Shown here: positions 22,310 through 29,799 of the stretch, in pieces | Layout: the number at the start of each line of letters is the position of its first letter | Position numbering within the stretch: the first letter of the stretch is position 1 | Assembly (NCBI GenBank): GCA_964509425.1 | Contig: CAZDWZ010000025.1 | Coordinates: 1 to 45,951 of the forward strand | Source of the DNA: CAZDWZ01 sp964509425 | GTDB lineage: Bacteria > Bdellovibrionota_C > UBA2361 > SZUA-149 > CAZDWZ01 | Direction: 5' to 3' | DNA length: 45,951 nucleotides | The notes under the pieces: generated by a model | What the model was told of the DNA's origin: nothing | Database searches by the model: none | The model's input: the letters and a program-made list of their open reading frames with translations, nothing else | Translations under genes and position numbers: made by a program

Positions 22310-23575
22310 ATGACTGCTACGGTGGAGTCGTTGGAGGATCTTGTAACTCGTTTTAAACAGGACCCGGAATCGGTTTACAATATCTGGTTTCGAGAGAGTC
22401 CTGCGCGGCTAAAAGCGTTTAGAAGTATTCGTCGTGGTATTCTCGAGGTCATTCACTCTATTAACCAAGGCACATTCGGAAACGATTTCAAAGGCTCGCC
22501 GCTTGAGACGGTGCTTACCAGCATCACCGAACAGAAGCAGGTGTTCGAGGGTGCGGCACACGCCTTTTACTGGAAACCAAAGCTCCGCATACCGGATATT
22601 TACGAGAACGAAGAGAACAAAAGGGCGTTCGGCCAATTCCTCGAGTGCTTTCTCTCCGGTGCAAGCGAAGAGCGACTCATCCGCGAAATTCTTGACTTGG
22701 ACCGCAAACGAATCAAGGGACTTGGGCCTGCGGTGGCGAACATTCTCTATTTCCTTCACCCGACCCTTTTCCCGCCGTTTAACACCGCCATTGTCCGCGG
22801 TTATAATTTGCTCTTTGCCGATTCAAAGCCCTTGGGCTCATGGCCCGCCTACCTTGAAATGCGCGAGGTGATGCGAGAGACGAATGATAAGCTCGAACCT
22901 ACCCTCTCAAAGGACCAGGGTGCGTTTGCTGGCCTGCTGTTTGACATTGGAGTCGGCAAGTTGATGATGGATGCAAACTGCACAGAGGTTCTCATAAAAG
23001 ACCGCCAAGCCGTCGAGAAGGCGCTTCGTAAGCGACATCAGGATATTGAAGAGGATCGGAGGGAAGAAGACGAGCACCTAAAGATTCAGTATCTGCTTAC
23101 TACTATCGGGCGGGCACTTAGATACCAGGTCCACGTCGCCTTAAATGACCGTGGGAAGAGGTTTGGCGATGAAAGCTTGGCATCCTTAACTCTGGAGACA
23201 CTGCCTCCTCTTGGCCTTTCTCATGAGGTTGAGCAGACGATTCGTTTCATCGATGTCATCTGGTTTAGTCCCGATGGAAAGCGAATCATTTGCGCGTTTG
23301 AGGTAGAAAAAAGCACCTCCATTTATTCGGGAATTCTCCGGCTTATGGATCTGGGCCAGTCGCTTGCTGACGCAGATATTCATTTCTATCTGGTTGCTCC
23401 AGACGCCCGTCAAAGGGAAGTCCAGGCCCAGCTTCGCCGACCGGCGTTTGCTCATTTGGCCCACCTCAAGCTGCGATATCTGCTTTTCTCAACACTCTGC
23501 GAACACTGCTCAGGGCTCTGCAAATTCGGAGAAAATCACCTGGCGCTTCTCAAGATCGCGCGAGGAAGGGCCTAA
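22310..23575 (+). CDS. Nuclease-like protein (HhH-like plus PD-(D/E)XK-like), copy 1
   Basis: 421 residues of a family I cannot name. The N-terminal half is helical with 'DFKGSPLETVL', 'FYWKPKLRIPDIYE' and 'IKGLGPAVANILYFLHP' (about 140-156), a helix-hairpin-helix-like GxGPA stretch, and 'FPPFNTA'. A charged linker (KRHQDIEEDRREEDEHLK, about 240-257) leads to a C-terminal domain with 'RFIDVIWFSPDGKRIICAF' then EVEKSTSIYSGILRL (about 308-340). The D...E-x-E-K spacing fits a PD-(D/E)XK nuclease core. The end carries CEHCSGLCKFG. A diverged second copy lies at 38278-39570. It sits 9 bases behind the Csp gene as the last gene of the copper operon, an unexpected place. Confidence 0.6.
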   Translation: MTATVESLEDLVTRFKQDPESVYNIWFRESPARLKAFRSIRRGILEVIHSINQGTFGNDFKGSPLETVLTSITEQKQVFEGAAHAFYWKPKLRIPDIYENEENKRAFGQFLECFLSGASEERLIREILDLDRKRIKGLGPAVANILYFLHPTLFPPFNTAIVRGYNLLFADSKPLGSWPAYLEMREVMRETNDKLEPTLSKDQGAFAGLLFDIGVGKLMMDANCTEVLIKDRQAVEKALRKRHQDIEEDRREEDEHLKIQYLLTTIGRALRYQVHVALNDRGKRFGDESLASLTLETLPPLGLSHEVEQTIRFIDVIWFSPDGKRIICAFEVEKSTSIYSGILRLMDLGQSLADADIHFYLVAPDARQREVQAQLRRPAFAHLAHLKLRYLLFSTLCEHCSGLCKFGENHLALLKIARGRA

Positions 23576-23590
23576 AACCCCGAGTCTCGG

Positions 23591-25843
23591 TTAGGCGGTA
23601 GCAAGCGACTTCTTCTTCAGCAGAAGAGAATTCCCAATAACAAAAAGTGAGCTCAGCGCCATTGCGGCTGAGGCAAGTACCGGATTCAGGAAAATATGAA
23701 AGAAAGGATACAGCACCCCCATCGCCACGGGAATAAGGACAATATTATAGGCGAATGCCCAAAATAAATTGAGTTTGATCGTGCCCATAGTCTTTCGAGA
23801 GAGAACGATAGCGGAAACAATTGATCCAAGATCCTTGTTAACAAGAATGATATCGGCTGCTTCAATTGCGACATCGGTGCCCGTGCCTATTGCCAATCCA
23901 ATATCGGCCGCGGCGAGCGCAGGGGCATCGTTAATTCCGTCGCCGACCATAGCTACTGCCCTTCCTTCCTGCTGTATTCTTCGCACTTCAGATTCCTTCT
24001 CGTCAGGCAAAACTTCAGCAAGAACCGTGGCAATGCCAACGCTTTTCGCAACAGCTCGAGCTGTTCTTTCATTGTCGCCCGTGATCATCAAAGTACTTAT
24101 GCCAAGAGCCTGAAGAGCCTGGACCGCCCCCGCCGCAGATTCCTTTGGCATATCTGCAACGGCGATAAGGGCCTCCAGCCTTCCGGCGATAACGAGCGCA
24201 ACCGTTGTCTTGCCTTGTTCTTCGAGTAATTCAAGTTGGCTCTCAATCTGCCCGAGGTCAATGTGGTTCTTTGCTAAGAGTTTACGATTGCCAAGTAATA
24301 TTTCCTGTCCGTCGATTGACCCAGAAACCCCATAGCCCGCCTCGGCAAGAAAGGAGCTCGTGGGAAGAAAAGTGGTTCCAGTCTTTTCGGCGTAGGCGAC
24401 AATACTCTGCGCTAGAGAATGTTCTGAGCCTCGCTCAAGAGATCCAGCAAGTTGAATGATGTGAGAGGAGTCAAACTGGCCCAGGGGAACAATATCCGTC
24501 ACTTCTGGAGTTCCCTTCGTGAGTGTTCCCGTTTTATCAAAGATCACCGTGTCAATACGATGAGCGATTTCCAGACTCTCGGCGCTGCGGATGAGAATTC
24601 CGTGTTCAGCACCTTTCCCCGTGCCGACCATTATAGCGGTCGGAGTGGCAAGTCCCATGGCACATGGGCAAGCTACGATAAGGACCGTTATTGCATTTAA
24701 GAAGGCAAAGAGAAATCTCGGATCCGGGCCAAAGTCGTACCAAAGAATGAATGTCGTGACCGAAAGCATAAGGACGACCGGCACGAAGTAGCCCGATATC
24801 TGATCAACCAGACGCTGGATGGGAGCCTTGCTCGCTTGCGCACGCTGAACGAGCTGAATAATTTGAGCCAGCATCGTTTCTCCCCCGATGCGAGAGGCTT
24901 TGAAAAGAAAAGTTCCGTTTTTGTTGATGGTGGCGCCAACAACCGTATCTCCGGGGTTCTTGCCGACCGGCATGCTTTCCCCTGTGATCATCGACTCATC
25001 CACCGACGACTCTCCCTCGGTAAGAACTCCGTCCACTGGAATTTTCTCACCCGGGCGAACTCTTACGATGTCACCGACCTTAACCTCGGTCACTTCAATA
25101 TCCTGCTCCAATCCATCGCGAAGCACGCGTGCACGCTTTGCCTGTAATCCAACAAGTTTCCGAATTGCAGTGGAGGTTCCGCGCTTCGCTTTTTCTTCGA
25201 AATATCGTCCGAGAAGTATGAGGGCAACGATGGTGGTTGAGGCATCGAAATACGGCATCGGATGAATGCCAAGCCGAGTTAACAAGTGTGGAGCAAATGT
25301 TGCAATAATCGAATAGAGAAAGGCGGCGCTTGTGCCAAGAACAACAAGCGTATCCATCGTCGCAATTCGATGTCGTATGGCAGCATAAGAAGCACGATAG
25401 AGCGGCGCAGCGGCCCAGAATTGAACTGGAGATGCAAGAAGAAGCTGAAATAGCGGTTCACGAAAGAGAGCAGGGGAGAAGTTCATTAACCCAGGAAAGC
25501 TTCCCCAAAGGACCGCTGCACCTGCCAACAATGAGAAAAGAAGCTGCGGTGAAGGCTTTACGGGCTTATCGAGAGACACGAGAGCCTCAGTTTGATGAAT
25601 GAGATTTGTCTTCGGCTTCAGATGCGCCACGTAGCCTACATCTGCAACTGCCTTTTCAATAACTGCGGCGGTAACCAACTTTGAGTCGAAAGTAACAGTT
25701 GCATGCTTTGAGAGAAGATCAACGTCTGCTTTTCGTATGCCGTTTACACCTTGAAGTTGACGTTCAAGATTGCTTACACAAGACGCACAATGCATCCCTT
25801 CGATGGAAAACATTTCAGTGCTGTCTTTTGTCACTTCGCTCAT
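23591..25843 (-). CDS. copA: Copper-exporting P1B-type ATPase
   Basis: 750 residues from the ATG at 25843, which overlaps the cupredoxin stop as ATGA. One N-terminal heavy-metal domain with GMHCASC (about 16-22); eight predicted membrane spans; the intramembrane metal site ACPCAMGLATPTA (about 400-412); TGES actuator loop ('MITGESMPV'); phosphorylation site FDKTGTLTKG (about 440-449); 'HSLAQSIV' (the HP-like region); and hinge 'MVGDGINDAPALAAADIG' (about 640-657). This is the Cu(I) type 1B-1. It pumps cytosolic copper to the periplasm, where the oxidases and binders of this island act. It is the distal gene of the Rrf2-cupredoxin-copA operon and converges on the nuclease-like gene. Confidence 0.97.
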   Translation of the reverse strand: MSEVTKDSTEMFSIEGMHCASCVSNLERQLQGVNGIRKADVDLLSKHATVTFDSKLVTAAVIEKAVADVGYVAHLKPKTNLIHQTEALVSLDKPVKPSPQLLFSLLAGAAVLWGSFPGLMNFSPALFREPLFQLLLASPVQFWAAAPLYRASYAAIRHRIATMDTLVVLGTSAAFLYSIIATFAPHLLTRLGIHPMPYFDASTTIVALILLGRYFEEKAKRGTSTAIRKLVGLQAKRARVLRDGLEQDIEVTEVKVGDIVRVRPGEKIPVDGVLTEGESSVDESMITGESMPVGKNPGDTVVGATINKNGTFLFKASRIGGETMLAQIIQLVQRAQASKAPIQRLVDQISGYFVPVVLMLSVTTFILWYDFGPDPRFLFAFLNAITVLIVACPCAMGLATPTAIMVGTGKGAEHGILIRSAESLEIAHRIDTVIFDKTGTLTKGTPEVTDIVPLGQFDSSHIIQLAGSLERGSEHSLAQSIVAYAEKTGTTFLPTSSFLAEAGYGVSGSIDGQEILLGNRKLLAKNHIDLGQIESQLELLEEQGKTTVALVIAGRLEALIAVADMPKESAAGAVQALQALGISTLMITGDNERTARAVAKSVGIATVLAEVLPDEKESEVRRIQQEGRAVAMVGDGINDAPALAAADIGLAIGTGTDVAIEAADIILVNKDLGSIVSAIVLSRKTMGTIKLNLFWAFAYNIVLIPVAMGVLYPFFHIFLNPVLASAAMALSSLFVIGNSLLLKKKSLATA

Positions 25844-26211
25844 GGCACTATAATCTTTCCTTGAAACATGTTCATTCCGCACGAAAACGGGAACTCTCCA
25901 GATTCTTCGGGCAGAACCTCAAGCACGACTTGCTGATTTAGAGGTAGGTATCTACGGAGGCCAAAGTGAGGGATGAGCACCTCTTCAAGACAGGCATTTG
26001 GGTCCGTCCGTTCAAAAATTAGCTGACTCAGCTTACCTTTCGGGACTACAATCACCTCTGGATTATACCCACCGTTAACGAGTATCTTCATCGATTTCTC
26101 TAGGACCACGGCCTTAGCCTGTCTTCGAAAGAAGAAATTATAAATAAACAGCAAGAGAGCGACCCCAGCCGCGCTGACCAAAATTCTATCGATTGATAGA
26201 ACGACCGACAT
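25840..26211 (-). CDS. Membrane-anchored cupredoxin-domain protein
   Basis: 123 residues. One N-terminal membrane anchor (ILVSAAGVALLLFIYNFFF, about 10-28), then a plastocyanin-like domain: 'GGYNPEVIVVPKGKLSQLIFER' strands, 'NACLEEVLIPHFG' with a Cys, 'LPLNQQVVLEVLPEESGEF' and the metal loop PFSCGMNMFQGKIIV (Cys and Met ligands; about 108-122). This cupredoxin type typically accompanies CopA ATPases. The predicted site is the outer face of the inner membrane, accepting copper from CopA. It lies 2 bases after the Rrf2 gene and overlaps copA, so the three are one operon. Confidence 0.85.
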   Translation of the reverse strand: MSVVLSIDRILVSAAGVALLLFIYNFFFRRQAKAVVLEKSMKILVNGGYNPEVIVVPKGKLSQLIFERTDPNACLEEVLIPHFGLRRYLPLNQQVVLEVLPEESGEFPFSCGMNMFQGKIIVP

Positions 26212-26213
26212 AG

Positions 26214-26648
26214 CTATTCCTTTGAACGGGCGAGTTTCGCAATTTCCTTTGCTTCGAACTTGGCCAGCTCAGCGATTGTGGTGCGCTTCAGAAATTCAAT
26301 TTCCTTTCTGCGATGTTCAACCCAAAATTTGTGGCATGGACATGCCCGCTCGTCTGAGCACTCGCCGGAACTAAGCATGCAGCGTGTCTTCGTAACCGGG
26401 TCGTCAAGAAATTCGCAGAGGTCGTATAACGTAAGATCATTCGGACTTCCCACGAGGAGCACTCCGCCGCCGATCCCTCGCTGAGTCTGGACGATCCCCT
26501 TTCGCGCAAGAATATGAATGAGCTTGGCGAGGTACGGAGTTGGAACGTCCGCCACCTCGGCGATATCGCGAACTAGTAGCGGCTTGCCTTTGGCGGCCGC
26601 AATCACACCAAGTGCGACCGCCGCATACCCCACTGACTGACTGAGCAT
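26214..26648 (-). CDS. Rrf2-family transcriptional regulator
   Basis: 144 residues. Winged helix-turn-helix near the N-terminus: 'LLVRDIAEVADVPTPYLAKLIHIL' and the wing 'GIVQTQRGIGGGVLL' (about 24-66), followed by the dimerisation helix region. The cysteine cluster 'CMLSSGECSDERACPCHKFW' (about 90-109) is the Rrf2 position that binds an Fe-S cluster in IscR and NsrR, here with four Cys; in a copper island it may sense Cu(I) directly or through cluster damage. It heads the operon with the cupredoxin and copA. The intergenic region upstream contains a long palindrome overlapping the divergent promoter, its likely operator, implying autoregulation and control of the right-hand operon. Confidence 0.93.
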   Translation of the reverse strand: MLSQSVGYAAVALGVIAAAKGKPLLVRDIAEVADVPTPYLAKLIHILARKGIVQTQRGIGGGVLLVGSPNDLTLYDLCEFLDDPVTKTRCMLSSGECSDERACPCHKFWVEHRRKEIEFLKRTTIAELAKFEAKEIAKLARSKE

Positions 26649-26710
26649 GAATATTTTTCCTTAGAGACCCTGGAGCATTTAATGCGCCCCGAGTGGCCTC
26701 TTTGTAAAGC

Positions 26711-26769
26711 TTGACAATACCAAAGCAATGCTTATACATTACTACATGACCATCAGGTCATCAAGTAAT
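26711..26769 (+). promoter_or_regulatory. Promoter with overlapping palindromic operator (probable Rrf2 site)
   Basis: TTGACA (26711-26716), 16-base spacer, TATACA (26733-26738) form a strong sigma-70 promoter for the plus-strand operon starting at 26787. A 32-base palindrome begins at the last base of the -10 box: ATTACTACATGACC (26738-26751), ATCA, GGTCATCAAGTAAT (26756-26769), with 12 of 14 arm positions paired. It covers the expected transcription start. A TTGATG/TAATGT pair on the other strand within the palindrome may drive the Rrf2 operon. Confidence 0.75.
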
Positions 26770-26786
26770 AAAGTGAGGTCTTTCTG

Positions 26787-27137
26787 ATGAAAAAAACAAT
26801 TGCCCCCGCAGTAATTGCTACCGCTGTGACCATTTTCCTCTGTGCTCCGATGTTTGCACAGGCTGAGCCAAGTTCCGCTCGCTTTGAAAAACTCGAGGAG
26901 CGGACGAGGGATCTTGAAGCTCGAATGGCCAAGGTCGAAGCCTCTTCGCAGAAGCATATGGGCATGATGATGCAACACTCTGACCATCAGATGAAGGGTC
27001 CGGGAATGGGAGGTACCGATCCTGCAATGGGCCAAATGCCCCAACAACCTTCTCAACAGGCTCCCGGAATGAATATGCCGCAAGGCGGCATGCCGCCGCA
27101 GCAAGGCGGCGCTATGCCCCCAATGGGTCACATGTAG
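26787..27137 (+). CDS. Periplasmic Met/His-rich protein
   Basis: 116 residues: signal peptide (MKKTIAPAVIATAVTIFLCA...AQA), a heptad-like coiled coil (RFEKLEERTRDLEARMAKVEA, about 31-51; written here as the run from RFEK to KVEA), then a tail dominated by Met, Gln, Pro and His (HMGMMMQHSDHQM, 'GMNMPQGGMPPQQGG', 'PMGHM'). Such tails bind Cu(I) and Ag(I) through thioethers. First gene of the right operon, directly behind the palindromic promoter. Two later genes (27875, 32541) have similar Met-rich stretches. Not a named family. Confidence 0.65.
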   Translation: MKKTIAPAVIATAVTIFLCAPMFAQAEPSSARFEKLEERTRDLEARMAKVEASSQKHMGMMMQHSDHQMKGPGMGGTDPAMGQMPQQPSQQAPGMNMPQGGMPPQQGGAMPPMGHM

Positions 27138-27199
27138 AGCTTGTGGAATTGGTGTGAAGTTGATCTGCAATTAGAGAAAGTAACGATGAGAGAAGTTTC

Positions 27200-27502
27200 A
27201 TGAACTCTAGAATAGTGCTCTTGGCTTCAATCCTATCAATCGCAGGATGTGGACATTCTTTAAAGCGAGGTGCCGTCGCCATGAAGGTGAGCGATACAGA
27301 AGCACATGTCTGTTTGGGAGACGGCGAAGTAAAACCAGGAGATAAGGTAACCCTTTTCAGAAATGATTGCCTTGGCAAAGGCGGGTGCAAAAAAGTTCCG
27401 GCTGGAGAGGGCGTGGTCTCTCGGCTCCTAAACGAACATTATTCAGTTGTCGAGGTAACCAAGGGATCGTTTCAAGAAGGAACGATCGTCGAGAAACAAT
27501 AG
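27200..27502 (+). CDS. Small lipoprotein, paralogue of the one at 14293
   Basis: 100 residues with signal and lipobox 'SIAGCGHS' (about 14-21). The mature part repeats the plan of the 14293-14619 lipoprotein: 'AVAMKVSDTEAHVCLGD', 'VKPGDKVTLFRNDC', 'KVPAGEGVVSRLLNEHYSVVEV', 'EGTIVEK'. Conserved Cys in 'DCLGKGGC'. The SH3-like small beta-barrel rhythm suggests a compact envelope domain. Its place in the copper operon makes metal-related envelope function likely, but nothing more is visible. Confidence 0.65.
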   Translation: MNSRIVLLASILSIAGCGHSLKRGAVAMKVSDTEAHVCLGDGEVKPGDKVTLFRNDCLGKGGCKKVPAGEGVVSRLLNEHYSVVEVTKGSFQEGTIVEKQ

Positions 27503-27510
27503 AGGCTGGC

Positions 27511-27541
27511 CGAATGAGACAGATTGTAGCTGTCTCATTCG
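27511..27541 (+). other. 12-bp perfect hairpin between operon genes
   Basis: CGAATGAGACAG (27511-27522) and CTGTCTCATTCG (27530-27541) pair perfectly around ATTGTAG. It begins 9 bases after the lipoprotein stop. No T run follows (CTGGTTTCTCC), so it may be an mRNA processing or stability element that tunes expression along the operon. Confidence 0.65.
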
Positions 27542-27570
27542 CTGGTTTCTCCGTCCAACGGGAGGATAAA

Positions 27571-27843
27571 ATGAAAGGCTGTCATAAATCGATGCTTATC
27601 TGCGCGGCGATCGCGATTGGGCTAATTCTTATTTTGCCACAATTTGGAGTGGCGGTTGGGAGCGCTTCGCTACTCTTTCCGCTCATCATGGTCGTCTGCT
27701 GCGTGCTTCCAATGTTCCTGATGATGTCAGCCGCGAAGTCAGAGGACGGAAAATCCGGCTGTTGTGGCAGTAAGGCGACATCTGATGCCGCTTCGGGCGA
27801 TGCCGGAACGAAGAAGGACCCGACTTCGAAGTCTTGTCATTGA
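27571..27843 (+). CDS. Small membrane protein with Cys-rich tail
   Basis: 90 residues from the ATG at 27571, with GGAGG 5 bases ahead, which rules out the longer upstream reading. Two membrane helices (MLICAAIAIGLILILPQFG and 'LLFPLIMVVCCVLPMFLMM', about 8-26 and 35-53) and a short cytosolic or periplasmic tail with 'SGCCGSK' and a final 'SKSCH'. Paired cysteines and membrane cysteines suggest copper binding or transfer, comparable to DUF2933-type small membrane proteins of copper loci, though I cannot confirm that family. Confidence 0.6.
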   Translation: MKGCHKSMLICAAIAIGLILILPQFGVAVGSASLLFPLIMVVCCVLPMFLMMSAAKSEDGKSGCCGSKATSDAASGDAGTKKDPTSKSCH

Positions 27844-27874
27844 AGCAATGATGCTTTCGGGGAAGGAGGGATCT

Positions 27875-28753
27875 ATGCGTTGCTCATTGGCAGTGGCTTT
27901 CTTGATTCTCGCTACAACCTTGCTCTCTACGGCCTTGCCTTCTTTGGCTCAAGCCGATGATGAAGGAGAAAATCAGCGCCAAGCGCACTCGGGTGCGGTC
28001 TCGCTTGCGGATCAAATAGACAGTCTTCGCCGGCAAGTATCTGACCTTGAGGTGAGAGTAAGAGCTCAGGGCGTCGACACTGAAGCTATCAAAGCAAATG
28101 GCGACAATTACCGTTCCCAAATGAGAATGAAGGCGCTCGGTAATGTTCAAAGAGCACCAGTCACTCCGACAGCTGCTACCGCAGGAAACAATCAGATGGC
28201 CGGCATGAGCATGATGTCTGGAATGATGGGCATGATGAACTCGATGATGGGTGGCATGTCCGGGGGCGGCGGAATGACCCCACCACCAGGAATGGGAACC
28301 GCGGGAATGCTCTCAACTCTTCCTGGATTTCCCGGTGCTTCTCACCTCTATCACATTGGCTCAACCAATTTTTTCCTGGATCATCCTGAACACATCACCC
28401 TCTCGCTAGAGCAACAGAATCGCCTAGGCCGACTTCAGATGCAGGCAACGCTGAGGCGTTCTGAGCTCAATCGAAAAATTCAAGAAGGGGAGGAGCAGTT
28501 ATGGCTTCTTACCGCAGCTGACCATCCGAATCTCTCTCTGATTGAGTCTAAAATCCGAGAGATCGAGAAGCTGCGAGGCGATCAGCGGCTAGCTCTTGTT
28601 AAGGACGTCGGCGAGGCGGCAACTGTTTTGACTGATGAACAGCGCGGGGCGTTACTCGGTCAGATTCCACCGATGAAGGCACAGAGTTCTCAGGATGTGA
28701 GCGCTGGAGCAACTCCACTTGCCGATCAGGGAAGTGCGATGGATGAAATGTAG
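27875..28753 (+). CDS. Periplasmic Met-rich protein with CpxP/Spy-like helical domain
   Basis: 292 residues from the ATG at 27875 (AAGGAGGG just ahead). Signal peptide ending 'LPSLAQA'. A short coiled coil (LADQIDSLRRQVSDLEVRV, about 45-63). A very Met-rich stretch (MAGMSMMSGMMGMMNSMM, about 108-125, and 'GGMSGGGGM'). The C-terminal half (about 165-270) is helical with 'HPEHITLSLEQQNRLGRLQMQA', 'LNRKIQEGEEQLWLL' and 'TVLTDEQRGALLG', the LTxxQ-like signature of Spy/CpxP/ZraP/CnrX periplasmic metal-stress proteins. It probably buffers Cu(I)/Ag(I) or works as a chaperone under metal stress. Confidence 0.75.
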   Translation: MRCSLAVAFLILATTLLSTALPSLAQADDEGENQRQAHSGAVSLADQIDSLRRQVSDLEVRVRAQGVDTEAIKANGDNYRSQMRMKALGNVQRAPVTPTAATAGNNQMAGMSMMSGMMGMMNSMMGGMSGGGGMTPPPGMGTAGMLSTLPGFPGASHLYHIGSTNFFLDHPEHITLSLEQQNRLGRLQMQATLRRSELNRKIQEGEEQLWLLTAADHPNLSLIESKIREIEKLRGDQRLALVKDVGEAATVLTDEQRGALLGQIPPMKAQSSQDVSAGATPLADQGSAMDEM

Positions 28754-28818
28754 TTTGCGATCTGACTCCGAGGCTAAACCTTCAAGGTTATCTTCGGCAT
28801 TTTGAGAGAGGAATAGAC

Positions 28819-29127
28819 ATGGAAAATGTGGCTAGAAAAACAGATACAATTGCAAACGAGATAAAATGCTTCGCTCCAGATGCCGGAGAGGTATGCCTCG
28901 CCGGGACATTCAATGATTGGAGCGAAAGTAGCACTCCGATGGCGAAAGGAAAGGGTGGAGACTGGATCGCGAATCTTCACCTTTCTCCTGGCCGTCACGA
29001 ATTTAAATTCGTGATTGATGGTAAATGGTGTTGCGTCCCAGGATGTGAGGATACAGTGCATCCCGAATGCCCCGACTGCGTTGTAAACTCGTTCGGTACG
29101 ATGAATAGAGTGCTCAACCTAGAATAG
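28819..29127 (+). CDS. Stand-alone CBM48/AMPK-type E-set domain protein
   Basis: 102 residues covering one immunoglobulin-like E-set domain of the isoamylase-N/CBM48/AMPK-beta type: 'IKCFAPDAGEVCLAGTFNDWSE' (about 14-35), 'MAKGKGGDWIANLHLSPGRHEFKFVIDG' (about 41-68) and the terminal 'GTMNRVLNL'. These domains bind glycogen-like glucans or act as scaffold modules. No signal peptide, so cytosolic. Unusual extra cysteines 'CCVPGC' and 'PECPDC' near the C-terminal half are not standard for the family and could bind metal. What a glucan-binding fold does in a copper operon is unclear. Confidence 0.8.
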   Translation: MENVARKTDTIANEIKCFAPDAGEVCLAGTFNDWSESSTPMAKGKGGDWIANLHLSPGRHEFKFVIDGKWCCVPGCEDTVHPECPDCVVNSFGTMNRVLNLE

Positions 29128-29151
29128 AAACACTGATGAGGAGAACGAACG

Positions 29152-29799
29152 ATGCACGGCGATGAGATTTGGGCCTATGGCCTATGGCCCACGGTGTTTT
29201 TCAATTTCCTTCTATTCGGATTCTTTGTCCTAAGCTTTGTAAAGCCGAAGACGAAGTTTGAATGGCGTTCCATGGGAGTTTTCATCGGCTTTATAGCAGC
29301 ACTTTTCACCGAGATGTATGGATTCCCGCTTACTATTTATTTTCTCACAAGCGTCATGGGCCATAATTATCCCGTGCTCGATCCTTTCTCTCATCCAAGC
29401 GGGCATCTTATACTTGTGTTTCTTGGGCTAGCGCATTCTCACGCAGCCATGGTCATTCTCCATTTGATTACCAACGGAGCTATCTTCTTTGGCTTCTATA
29501 TAATTTTCAGAGGTTGGAAGCAGATCCATGAGGCGGGCACCGATAAGCTCGTTACAGATGGCATCTACTCTCATATTCGTCATCCTCAATATGTTGGGAT
29601 GTTTCTCATAACCGTGGGACTCCTCATACAGTGGCCAACGCTCATCACGATCATCATGTGGCCGGTTCTTATGTATGCCTATCACCGACTTTCTATGAGC
29701 GAAGAGAAGATGCTGGAACAGAAATTTGGCAACACCTTTCTCGAATACAAAAGGCGTGTTCCGGCCTATATACCCAACTCTAGAGAGACGAGCTTATGA
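29152..29799 (+). CDS. ICMT/PEMT-like membrane methyltransferase
   Basis: 215 residues, five or six membrane helices. The catalytic C-terminal region has 'LVTDGIYSHIRHPQYVGMFLITVG' (about 138-161; the GxYxxxRHPxY motif of isoprenylcysteine carboxyl methyltransferases and phospholipid methyltransferases) and 'MSEEKMLEQKFGNTFLEYKRRVPAYIP' (about 181-207; ExxL...Y..Y...V). SAM-dependent methylation of a lipid or small membrane substrate is expected; the substrate is unknown. The unusual N-terminal part (HGDEIWAYGLWPT...) precedes the usual domain. It overlaps the following multicopper oxidase by ATGA, so the two are translated together. Confidence 0.85.
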   Translation: MHGDEIWAYGLWPTVFFNFLLFGFFVLSFVKPKTKFEWRSMGVFIGFIAALFTEMYGFPLTIYFLTSVMGHNYPVLDPFSHPSGHLILVFLGLAHSHAAMVILHLITNGAIFFGFYIIFRGWKQIHEAGTDKLVTDGIYSHIRHPQYVGMFLITVGLLIQWPTLITIIMWPVLMYAYHRLSMSEEKMLEQKFGNTFLEYKRRVPAYIPNSRETSL

